Assembly (NCBI RefSeq): GCF_008831285.2
Contig: NC_045141.1
Location: forward strand, 21,668,742-21,732,741
From: Nymphaea colorata
Taxonomy: Eukaryota > Streptophyta > Magnoliopsida > Nymphaeales > Nymphaeaceae
Direction: 5' to 3'
DNA: 64,000 nt
Shown here: positions 1 to 11,052 of the stretch, in pieces
Layout of the letters: each line of letters starts with the position of its first letter
Position numbering within the stretch: the stretch's first letter is position 1
Made by a program: the position numbers and the translations under genes
Notes under the pieces: generated by a model
Told to the model about the DNA's origin: nothing
The model's database searches: none
What the model saw: only the letters and a program-made list of their open reading frames with translations

Positions 1-738
1 AAACTAGTTTTGATAGACGTGTCTTTATGAAAATTTTGCATAAGTCCACCTAAATCCTAACATACTCGCAGACAACCAGCTCGGTATAATTAAGACTAGC
101 TGGTTAACGCTTATGATTAATTCTGAAACAACAGTTTCCGTTTTCTACCATCTAGTTAACTGGGGTTTGGAATGAGTTAATAAGAGACGATGGCGGCCAC
201 CATCATTGCTATCCGTTTGTTTATTTTTAATATATAATCGTTCTAAGGTGCAAATGTATATTCTACTTCACTTTAACCATTTCCACTGGGCAGCTCCCGT
301 TCAATGACTACTCCATTAACACAAGCAGTTATCAAAGGTCCTAACGTCGATCGATCGCTTGTAAATATGTTAAATGCCAAGCATATGTTATGTAAATCCA
401 CCCAAATTAGCTAGGCCCCCTGATTAGCCGATCCACCCAAGTGGGACATTTTTTTTTCTTGGAGCATGGAATCAAATGCCCGTCTCCGAAACTCCTTTTT
501 CTGACAATCTGAATTTACTTTGTTTGTTGGCGTTCCCCACTCTTCAGTTGGTGGTGGTTTAGGTAAACATAGGAAAATCTTGCAAATTCGTCCTTTATTC
601 CCCCATGCACGGTAAACCGCCCTGCATCTTGGTGAGGTTGGGCAATCCCAGATTTCCGGAAACTCAAGTTGTTCCCTAGAATCATGGTTCTGGTTTGATT
701 CCTGAGATATACAGTAAGGAGCAAAAACGTTGGTTAAG
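1..738. other. Upstream region of the cyclophilin-like gene
   Basis: This stretch is AT-rich and I see no credible coding region in it. It should hold the promoter and 5' UTR of the gene that starts at 739. A TATA-like stretch (tatataatcg) lies near 231-240, but it is too far from the ATG to call with confidence. The short antisense open frame at 515-724 has no recognisable motif and is treated as chance. Confidence 0.4.
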
Positions 739-2595
739 ATGGGCAGAAGGCACCATGATAATGACGGCAGTAAGCGTTTGGGCTTCCCGGTCTTCCTTTT
801 GATCTCCTTGGCTGCGTTTTCCCTGGTTTACATTTCATTGTCCACTCTGAGACCCCTGTCATCCTCGCAATTCGCAGACGAACGCGAGGCGGTCGGAGGA
901 TCGGAGGCCGGAGGCGATGAGTATGGGTCTGGGTGCTGCAAGGGGATCGAGAATTTGGAGTTATGGGGTCCTGCTGTGAAGTGGGGAACCGATTTTAGGC
1001 TCAATCGCTCGGAGCAGTGCTGTTCGGCGTGCAAGGATATGTGCAGCGGAGACGGGCCTTGTTTGTGCAACTCTTGGGTGTTCTGTGGACATAAGGAGAA
1101 ATGCGGGGATAGGTTTGGGGAGGTAAGATTTTCTGTTGGTTTCTGTTGTTCTGATTATAATCTGTGGAGTTTTCCGATTATTTGCGTCACGTGTTTGGAA
1201 ACCAGTCTAAGAAGCTTAGGCATGATTGGTAAAATTTAAGCCTGTTGCCAAACTTCGCGACTTATAAACTGGAAAAGGTTTCGAGTTTTTTTTTTTTTTT
1301 GTTCTTCTAGTTCTGCATGTTTGATCTTTCTTGTGCCCGACGTTATAATTTGCACAGGATGAGATTTTCAAATGACTTTCATGGTTTACTGATGTTGACT
1401 ACTTCTTGTAGAGTGATGTTGACGTCAGATACGTGATTTACCATTGAAAACTTGTAGTCGGGAATATATCCTGCTCATGTGAGGGGCATACCTGTTCGAA
1501 GCCTTCGCGTGCCACTCGGTCTATTTAACTTGCAGGCTTACCTTGTTTACGATTCTTGTTCCTTGGTATTGTCTTCGTCTGAAAGTGATAGGGAGCAAGG
1601 TCATCCCTCAACATGAGCCCGCTTAAAGGACAAATTGTCATTAACAGTGTCCAATTAAGTATGGGTCTCCGTCTCCACATCATTGTACACTGCATTTATG
1701 AAGCCTCTGGTTTAGGCATCAAGCAAGTTTTGACTGAGCAAAATGAAGTTTGTTGGAAGAACAAAAAGACATGAAGACATGGGCATGCATGGAAAAATGT
1801 AGGTTGAAGTGTTGAGTAAGAGGAAACTGTTAATGCATAGACAAGCAATCGGTTCACTATTTTTTTATGATGAAAATCACCAATGGAGGCCACAGTCACA
1901 CAGAAGTTCAAGGAGAGTAATAACCAACAAGATCCTACAAGGATAGAGTTATATTGGTTAAAAATTATGAAACATGCAAAAATCTTTTAGCCTGAAATAT
2001 CATGGAAATGCACAAGGACGCATGATGCAAGTAATTCAGTCAATAGCAGTTGTTTCCCTTCTCTCTGTCGTTCCACATTATCCCCTTTGATGCCGAAGCA
2101 ATGTGGATTGTGGGAAGGATATTTCTAGAACAAGCCACGTGTTCGCTAAACGGCTGAAATTACACAATTTTGTGCATCATTAGGTGAGACGTGAAAGAGG
2201 GGTTCTGTCGGACACAACTTATCAATTGGCTGACCTGTTTTTCTTTTAATGAATGAAGCAATTCAAGGTAAAGGCTTTATTGGTGCGATCTCTCATTGCA
2301 AACAACTATAACACTATACATGCTCAGATTCCCTATATACATCTCCTAGTTTTGTAACAGAAAAAAACTTTTGTCTATGTGAACTTATTGCTTTCCTGAT
2401 GGGAGAAACTGTTTGTAGCTTTTCTGCCCAGTTGGTGATTCATTTCATCTGAGATATTAGCCCAATAAAACATCATTTATTTTGTAAATCTCGTATTTTC
2501 TAACTCACATGAGTATGGGTAAGGTTCGGGGTACCGGTACGGATATACGGGTATGGAGACGGCAACTTCAGAAAATGTGGATCTAGGATAAGGCA

Positions 2596-2667
<72 letters not shown>

Positions 2668-5600
2668 ATATATATAAACAAGTGATATAAATAAAAACAT
2701 TATATGTTAATGAACAATAACTTTAAAAACAGAATGAAAATTGAGTTGAAAAAAAATTAAATCAAACAAAATTACACAGTTTGGATAGGTTTTGGTGTAA
2801 AAAATACTCTAATGTGTCCAAGTACCCACTTTGGGTATGGGTACCACGACATAGGTTATTGAAATACCCATGTGACTTACTGCATTTTTTGTTTGTAAAT
2901 GAACTAAATAACAATTTCCTATGTGTAATTGCATCGCTGGGCAATCTGTTATACAAAAATAAGATTGCAGTCTATGTTTGACCAATAATGCTATGGCCCC
3001 TAGTTTCCAGCACTTCATGAAACTAATGTACTGAAGTGCATTTTGTAAAGTAGCACACACAAAAAAAATTGTTCTTCTTACGATAAATTTATTTTAGCAA
3101 AACATATCTCATATGTCTGAGAAATTATAACTGTTAATTGATGCTTATTTCGTTTTTCTCCTTCTAGTGTTGGTTGAAGAAGCAGAATGATATACTGGAT
3201 CCAGATAAGCAGTTGGCAGAACAAAAAGTTGTCTGGACTTCTGGGCTTATCTACGGGAAAGGAGAGGTATAGCTTCTCTCTGTGATCCAATTGTTCTCAT
3301 GAACAGAGATAACATCAATAATATGGATTACAGAGTCCATCTCTTTGTAATTTAACTACAATTTTCTTTCCTTGAAAGCCAGTACTTCATTGAGTCAATC
3401 TCGATGAGGGTATTAAATCTAAGCATTGGTCTTATTTGTTGGGCCACATAAGTCAGGGTGACATTGGATCTCACTTAAGGGTGTGGCCCTTGCTCACTAA
3501 GTGACCCAGTTTTTAGAGAAGGCTTTTCCTCTACTAAATGGGAAAACACAAAGCACTCCATGTGAAAAGGAAGAAGAAAGCTTGGTGGTGGGTTCCACTC
3601 AATAAAACCTGGTTAGATGATGTCCAAGCTTACTCATTTTTTAGCATAACCATCTTAACTGTCTGGCTCTGATTTTCTAAAAATTGTTCTTAGAGAATTT
3701 GATAAGATGTAGCATTCGGGATGAAGAATAGCCTCAGAACATACCATTTTTTTAGAATAACAGTAAATTGCGTAATAGTGTCATGCATTTGTCATTCTCT
3801 ACAATCAAACTAACACATGCTAGGATGTTTGGGTCAATTATCTCAGGCTGAATCATGGACTTCATAAGCTTGTTAACGAGTGTTGAAGTTAGAAATAGCA
3901 ACACTGAAGAACTTTCAATTCATCATACAAGCTTGTCTTAGCGGCATCAAAGTTGTTAATAAAGCTTAGATGTAGTTGAATAGTAATCTGGATCACACTG
4001 TCAACTTTCCCTTTTTTTGCACCTTGTGCTCTCCCTTTTTTTTCATTTACTTCCCTTTCCAGTAACTGAGTAATGTACCTCATTCAAGTGAAATTTCTAA
4101 GACTTCTTGTATATTTTGTTTTAATGCATGTTCCGTTTGTGCTAAAATAGTATGTTTTTCAACACATATTTGGTTTTGATGCATCTCTCTCTCTCTCTCT
4201 CTCTCTTCTGCTTGAATATTAGTTGACTGCAGTACAAACTGCAATATGAATGCTGGCTAAATGTTTGCTATCCTACGTTGTATTAGTTATATTTGGTGTA
4301 TGAGATGTTTCATCGATTTTTGTGAATATCATGTTGCAGAGAAGTCTTTTTTCTTCTGGCTTCTTTTCTTTCCCTTTTTACTCTCCGACATTACCGCATT
4401 AGTGTTAGAATGTTTCTTGTACATTTTTTTTTCTCCAGAAAACAAAAATAAATTCGTCTTCTCCACATTCATGAGTCTTGACTGGAAATGATTAGATGAG
4501 GTTATATAGAGTATGTGATTAAATATGAGCTGTCTGCAAGAGGATGTATGGATGGCTTTGCAGCAGCTGCATTTTGTGATTTTTGTGTTTAACTGGGAAT
4601 GTTATACAATCTTCTCTTCATACTTCATAGGGTGTTTGCTTTAATGGTTCCCAGAGATTAATGTATTGTTCAGAATAGCTTGCAACCTGACATTTTATTT
4701 TTTCTTTTTCTGTAAGGGAATTGTCTATCTGGAGACTGAACATGGCAATCTTCATTTCAAAGTAAGTATTTAAAGGTTGAACCCTTTTGAAATATTAGCC
4801 CATTTCGTAGTATATGTTATTTGATATTTGATGCTCTGTTAGTTGTGGTTGGTGTTATTTGATTCATTATTCCTGTTCTGCATTATGTTTGCTTACTTTG
4901 GGATCTTACACTTGGGATGATTTCATTTTTTTTTATTTGTATATGCTTCTGAGAGACTGTTGCTTGTGGTGTAATCATTTTCCAGGACCACAGTTTTTAG
5001 TTGGATTCTTTTTTTCAGGCCCACACTTTCGTGATAATATCACCGTGATTAGTAAAGTCTTTTATATCCCAAATTCCCAATCTTAGTGCAGGCGCTACCA
5101 TTTTAGAAGAGCAAAGGCAATATTTTCATCATACGATCCTTAATATGAGGGTTATTGGAAATTGGAAAAGCTAACCCTATGCCTGGTTTCAAAGAACTGA
5201 GGTTCCACTACATTGAGGATTTTTCTTCTTAAATCGAAGATGTCATGGGATTCGGGCCCCAGAAATAAGGGCACTTTTTATAATTGTTGGCAATGCCTTC
5301 GTTTTTTTCTTCATGATGTTGGTCGTAGTAATTCTAAAAGCTGTCAATCCAAGAAATTGGAGACAAACAGGCAGTGGGTCTGAGTTGTACTCATTTGTGT
5401 GATTGCCCAGGTTATATTTACCGCAAATTGGATTGATATATTAGATTTGTTGCCCATTCATTTAATTTAACCTATTGTATCTTCCTGATGTAGAAATCAA
5501 TCTGATTTATCTGTTCTATAGATGCCTTACCTGAGCTTGAGCAAGTGGAGGTCACTTTCTAGTTTCTTCAACTTGACAATAGCCTCTTCACCCTGAGCTT

Positions 5601-8600
5601 GTGCAACCTTTTCTCAGTACATCAGAAGATTATACCTGATTGGTGACCATCTCATGTATCTTTTCATTAACCTCTCATTCATGAGGAGAGATGCTTTCTT
5701 GTGAATCAATGGTGTGCGACCAAGTATTCCTTCAAAGAATGAATCTCAATACTGTCATTTATGCAAGGCAGGGATTTTTTGAGTTAAGAGAAAATATTGA
5801 AGAATGGTTTGGCAAGACATCATCAATAACTTTGCGCAGGCCAACTGTGGGGGTTGTTCTAGTTATTTCCTTTTTTCCTTGAAATCATCAAGCTTGTGAA
5901 AATGATTTTCATCCCTTCAATGCCTTTTATTTCAAATATCTGTCTTAAATATATGTTACTTTGGCAAGGTTTGTGTGTATTATAATGTCACAGCTCATTG
6001 ATTCACTTGCAAGGGGACATAGATACAAACTTTATGCCAGGATGTGGTCAATGTTGTGTAGCTTCCTAATATAAATAACACATGAAGGGTATGATATGGG
6101 AGTAAAAAATGGAATATCAGTTTCATATAGATTTCTAATCTACATCATGATCACATATATATTTTTACCTGGCTGCTGCACCTGCGTTGCACCCACATTT
6201 TCAGTTAGGTACTTACAAGTTACAACATTCATTTAGCATTTGGGATCAAAGTGTCTACTAGTGTTTACATTTTCAAATTGTGCAACATAACTGCAAAGCT
6301 TATTCGTTTACTCATTTCTTTTTTGATAAATTTTCTGCTTATCTTTAGGTTACTTTATGTAGTTAATGAAAATAAAATTTGCTACAGCTTTTCCCTGAAT
6401 GTGCTCCACATTCTGTGTTGTACATCACTGAACTTCTCAAACTGCGTCATTGTGCTGGCTGCCGATTTCATCGTGCAGAAGGCAGAGGTGAATCATGGGA
6501 TTCTGAAGGAAACCATATATCAGGGGTAAATATTTTATTTGCATTGCAATTTTGATTCCTTTATCGGTGGAAGCAGTTTCTTTTTCTTCTTGGTGGTGAT
6601 ATTTCCTCTCTGTTGATTCCATTAAGCTAGCTGGACAAATACACTTCCCTTGCTTTTTATCTGTGCTTTAATCTTTATGATGCATAATCTCTAAAAGTTT
6701 CAATGTATTTGCATGCACAAAATTTGTTCCCTCTTTCCAGGTATGCCATATATGAGAAATCCAAATAATGTCAAAACTTGTCACCCTATGTTGAAAATGT
6801 TAAGTGTAGGATAACCTGCATATCCCTTTGCATATTTCATGTCTTTATGTTATTCATATGAGGACCTATAAGGGTGCTAGGTCAAGCAAATGAGTTATCT
6901 TTCTACTGAAATTCTTTCTTCGGTGGATAGTGTAGTTAGGGTTAGATCCAAAAATGTAGAGATTGGGTTGAATGGGTGATCCGATTGCATCTTCACTTGT
7001 TAATATGGGGTTTTTCTTGTGGGTAAGGTCTTTTGTCACGATGAGTCATGAGTTATTGTGGTTCAAGGGCATGCCTTCATTAGTTCGTGTCACTCACTTG
7101 GCATTTGATTTGATTCTTTGAATGGATGTCCACAGATATGAAGATAAGGTGGGAGAAAGTTCCCTACAGCAAAATGTTAATTCTACACTTGATAGACCAT
7201 TCTTGTGGCCATGTTATACCACCTATATGCACCCATCCTATTTGCATTAGATATTCTTAGATCCTGCTGATTGTGACAACCCAAACATCATATGTTTGCC
7301 AAATTAAGATGGCATTAAATGGATTTCAATGTTAACTGATGAATAATGTTACTTATTATGTCCTCCCTCAAGCCGTCAAGTTATATATGCTTTATGATCA
7401 TAGTCCAATTGCTTTCTGAGAATAAATCCACTTTGTGTAGGTTATTTTTGTCATATATTTACAAATTTGGTGTTAGCAGGTATCTCTTTCTCTATGTGTA
7501 TTTTTTCCTTTTTTGTTTCTTTTAAAATTTGAAAACCTATTTTCAATCTTTGTCATTATTTTTCGTAAGAAATTTATTTGAAAACTTAATTTCATAAATT
7601 TTCTGTATTCTTTATATATTTTCAAAGTGTTCAAATTTGCATGATTTTCTCAAAATTTTCATGAGAAAAAGCGAGTTTGCCAATAAGTACCTTAGAAAAA
7701 CCTCACTCCTAATAAGTAACCAACAACACTATCTGTGACAATGCACCAGTTTTTCTGTTTGGTTCAGAATATTTCTGTATTGTTCTATAATGGCGTGTAC
7801 ATGACTTATGGATATGAAGGAGCTGTTTTTGGAGCTTTCAAGAATTCTTGTATATATATGCTCATACCTGGAGGATATAGAGTCAATTCCATTGTTCTCT
7901 TGAGGTTTTTGTCCTTCTTTTGCCTTCTATTTATCCTGCTCACACTTGTTCATGGTTCTTGTTTTCCTGATATTTTGCCTCATTTGTGTCGTACTGTGGA
8001 TGATTTTTCTCTAGCTTGTGGTTCAAGATTATTGATCTTTGGATTATTACTGGGTCAGTTGAGGATCCGTATGATGGAGTACATTAATATCGATGAGAAA
8101 TATTTCTGGTTTTCCAATGACAAGTAGTTTTTTTTGTTTTGTTTGTTCCAAAACAACCTGCGAGCAGTTTGGCCTTCCCGACCTTTTTATTGCCAAAAAA
8201 TAAGATATTTACAAGAGCAAAAAATAAGCCCCCTGATTGGGCTGTTACATTCTCTTGTCTTCCTGTAGGGAGTTTCACCCCCAATTGAGTTCTAATCGTT
8301 CTTTAACACACCCATCGCCTTGAGGCATCATCAAAAGGCAGGCTGCTTCAGGCACTGGAGCTCCTCCAAAAATCATTACAGCAATTCCTCTTGCATCATC
8401 TGACCACCAATCGCTCCATCGAGCATCTCCCCAATCCTCCCACCAGTACTTCTGTTCCAGGCTGTATTGTTCATCTGCACCACCACGAGGGAAAGGCTCA
8501 AGTTTTGTCAAGAAAACCTCTAGGCATTTCTCTAGCACTTGTCCCTCATCATTCCGACAGTCCATACCCCACACCACAATTCCATACTGAATTACCCCAA

Positions 8601-9346
8601 GCAGGTTTCTGATCAAACCCACCATGATCGACTTACCCTGGTTACGGCATCCTACCATGCATAGGTTAGTGATGCTGGCATCTATCTTCCTCCACGGTCC
8701 CCATCGGACCCCTGTCACCGGCCAAGCTTCGATGATCCTCCTTCTCCTGCGATCCCATTGCTCAACTGTCTGCCTCGGAACCTCCCCATCTTCATGTCTG
8801 GCCATGTTGCATAGCTTCCAGAGGAACCAAATAGACAGGTGCTGGTTGTATTACCATTTATTTGTTTTCCTTGTGTTCTGATTTTTCTTTTCTGATAATC
8901 CTTCGTATTTTATCTTTGTGCTATGGTTTCAGGCTGTATTTTTCTCAACCTTATTGAACGTTCTTGCACTTCATCATCTTGTTATGTACTTTTTTTTCAT
9001 GTTGTTTTTGCAGAGAACTTTTGGACCCCCTTTTGCATTGATTCAAGGAACACTTGAAACTGAGGGTGTGCCATTCGGCCGAATACCTAAAGAATCTTGC
9101 CCAAGTATAAAAAGAGGTTCAGTTGCATGGATTGGTTCAGGACCTGAGTTCTTCATCAGCCTAGCAAATCATGATGAGTGGAGGAAAGATTACACTGTTT
9201 TTGGTGCTGTGTTGCCTGAAGACATGAGGATTGCTGAGAAAATTGCCCAGCTTCCGACAAAACAAGATATATGGAGTAACATCCAAGTTTCAGTTTTGAA
9301 GAATCCAGTCAGCTTGAAAGTCAAAAGACTTGCCAGCAGCCAGTGA
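739..9346 (+). CDS. Type II membrane protein with cysteine-rich region and divergent cyclophilin-like domain
   Basis: I read five exons: 739-1122, 3168-3266, 4717-4761, 6388-6525 and 9014-9346. All introns are GT..AG and phase 0, giving 332 aa. The start is the ATG at 739; an in-frame TTG just before it is not needed. Residues about 16-33 form one hydrophobic segment after a basic start, which suggests a signal anchor with the C-terminus in the secretory lumen. Residues about 65-140 are rich in cysteine (CC..C..CC..C..C..C), recalling PAN/apple-like modules. The rest follows the cyclophilin fold: GIVYLETEHGNLHFKLFPE, then FHR (the catalytic Arg motif), then RGSVAWIGSGPEFFISLA, then a YTVFGAVLPED strand. 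The QGGD and SQFF motifs of active enzymes are changed, so isomerase activity is doubtful. Exon 3 is only 45 bp. Another small exon inside the 2.5-kb last intron cannot be excluded. The fold is well supported, the function unknown. Confidence 0.8.
2597..2679. repeat. (TA)n microsatellite in intron 1
   Basis: Nearly pure TA runs to about 2659, then TATG/TA variants. The flanks carry GGGTATGGG/GGTACC-type words (2514-2560 and 2827-2850), and similar words flank the TA tract at 38.8 kb. The tract may therefore sit inside a repeated element. Confidence 0.9.
4182..4204. repeat. (CT)n microsatellite in intron 2
   Basis: This is a short pure CT run in intron 2 of the cyclophilin-like gene. No coding significance is seen. 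Confidence 0.85.
8275..8805 (-). CDS. Unidentified GC-rich ORF (176 codons), antisense in an intron
   Basis: This uninterrupted frame lies opposite to the host gene inside its last intron and is clearly richer in G+C than the surrounding intron. From the ATG at 8805 the protein is basic and tryptophan-rich. Residues about 54-61 read GCRNQGKS, which fits the Walker A pattern GxxxxGKS. A WWEDWGDARWSDWW segment lies around residues 120-135. The frame is open upstream to a stop near 8851-8853 and ends in TGA at 8275-8277. On the same strand, downstream of the stop, there is an AATAAA and then an A-rich run (complement of 8128-8146), as expected of a reverse-transcribed mRNA copy. I do not recognise the family. 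It may be a retrocopy, a domesticated or viral-derived fragment, or a recent pseudogene. Coding status is uncertain. Confidence 0.4.
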   Translation of the reverse strand: MARHEDGEVPRQTVEQWDRRRRRIIEAWPVTGVRWGPWRKIDASITNLCMVGCRNQGKSIMVGLIRNLLGVIQYGIVVWGMDCRNDEGQVLEKCLEVFLTKLEPFPRGGADEQYSLEQKYWWEDWGDARWSDWWSDDARGIAVMIFGGAPVPEAACLLMMPQGDGCVKERLELNWG

Positions 9347-10800
9347 TCTACATGTGAAAACCAGCTTAGAACTCAAAAGGAATGGTTTTTGGTTACTGCT
9401 AGTAGCTGAGTTCTTCAGTGCCAAGAAAGTATAGCTTCCATTGCTTTTCTTCCATCTCAACTCAGTGCAAAGGGTGCAAACAGACCATCTGCATTCCTTC
9501 CTTCGCTTGGTTATGGAACAGAACCAAATGCAAACTCAGATAGCCTACCTTATCTTGTAGATTTACCATCATGGGCTGTAGATGGAGTTGTTTGTAGCTT
9601 CACCAAAGAACTTCATATCTTAGATCTTTTTTGTCAGGTAGCAAAACCAATCAAAAAGTTTGTTCAAATCAAAGTCAAACTCTCTTGGCATTGATTGCCT
9701 GAGTTCTGTGAGCCAAGAAAAATCCATAATTTGCTCTGTACATGAACAGTTGGTTCATGTTGGTTACCGACTAAATTGATGTTTACTTACTCAGCCAATA
9801 TCACCACTGTGCCTTGGTGCCCTTCTCTTGCTCTTCTGTATCATCTGGGAATCAAATTCTTATGCTCGAAGTTGATGAAGAATTGTAAAGCTTATAGTAA
9901 TCTGGTGTAAGTTCTTTTTTTTTTTTTTTTAAAAAAAAAGAACAATTCTGAGCTTCACAGTATCAGCCAAGTCATAACCTTTTGACTCCCTATCTGGCTA
10001 ACTGGAGCCCCTTTTACTGGTGAGGAATGTGAGGGGTGATTGTGATCTACAAGCCTGCAGTTCTTTTAGCGAATCTCCATCTGAGAAAAATCACCAGACC
10101 TGTAATATCGTCTCCACCTGTTGAGAACAAGAACGTTTTGTGTGTGTTTATTGAATTAATATCATTTCAGTCCCTTTTCGCTGTGACAGGAATCAAATAT
10201 TTCCTCCTTGGAAGAAATATAAAGCCTTACCAGTTTGGTTCCAATGCAAGCTTATTATGTATAGGTATCCCCTTGCTTCGTACTTGAAGTTATAATTGAT
10301 CAAATTTACCATACGGATGTGATCTGCATAGTTTAACAAGTCTCAGCCCTTGGTTAGCTGGAATCAGGCATTTATACGAGATTCTTGTGACATAAGAAAT
10401 ACCTAAGGCCATGAACAGATAAAAAATTGTAGTCTAGAAGACCATGATTTATATACATAAAATTTACTCAAAAGTCAATAATTATATTTAACAAATAAAT
10501 CATGCAGATCAAATCGAAAAAACCATGGCCATCAAAATCATACGATAAAATTTGATCTCAGCGTTCGGTTTATGATGCAAAGTCATAATTTACCATCACA
10601 AGATTCGGTTATGAAGTAAAGTCTCGTGACAACGAGGCTGGCAGCCAAGGCAGCATTATACTGACGAGACACTCTGCACCGTGTTTAACTGGGGGAAGTA
10701 CAGATTGGATGAGCTCTCGGTTATCGGGCATTCTTCCTCCCATTCAAACGCAACCTATTGAAAAGACATTTTTGTAAAACGGACAAGTGGGGGCCGCTTA
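9347..10800. other. 3' region of the cyclophilin-like gene and intergenic DNA
   Basis: No gene is seen here. The first few hundred bases are probably 3' UTR. At about 9916-9950 a T-run is followed directly by an A-run, a perfect A/T palindrome that could form a hairpin. The 83-codon frame at 10036-10287 has no motif and is not called. The second half leads into the UVH1 promoter. Confidence 0.4.
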
Positions 10801-10849
10801 GCAAATTTAGAATAAAGAAAGGAGTTTTGTGAAATATAAAATTTTTGAA

Positions 10850-10858
10850 TGGCGGGAA
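10850..10858. promoter_or_regulatory. Possible E2F-type site upstream of UVH1
   Basis: TGGCGGGAA (complement TTCCCGCCA) lies about 195 bp before the UVH1 start codon. It resembles the E2F core found before many plant S-phase and repair genes. CCGCCAAA words recur near 10877 and 10932. The sequence match is direct; regulation by E2F is inference and the motif is short. Confidence 0.3.
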
Positions 10859-11052
10859 CTAAAATAAGTTTACTTCCGCCAAAGTTACATTAAAAGACTC
10901 CAAGAATCTCAATAGTAACAGAAACGCCCTTACCGCCAAAATCCGAGAGCCCCCAGTCCGTGCGATCTCCCTCCATTTTGGAGCCCTAGAGAGAAGACAA
11001 GGAGGAAGAAGGAGAAGAAAGGCGAGGGGACTGTTGCGGCGGGAAGAGGAGA

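Noticed and set aside
2500..2700. Antisense open frame of Tyr-Ile repeats
   Set aside because: It is the translation of a TA microsatellite. The same applies to the frames over 62412-62730.
7735..8127. 130-codon open frame in the last intron of the first gene
   Set aside because: AT-rich, no domain, and it lies between well-placed exons; its hydrophobic look follows from T-rich codons.
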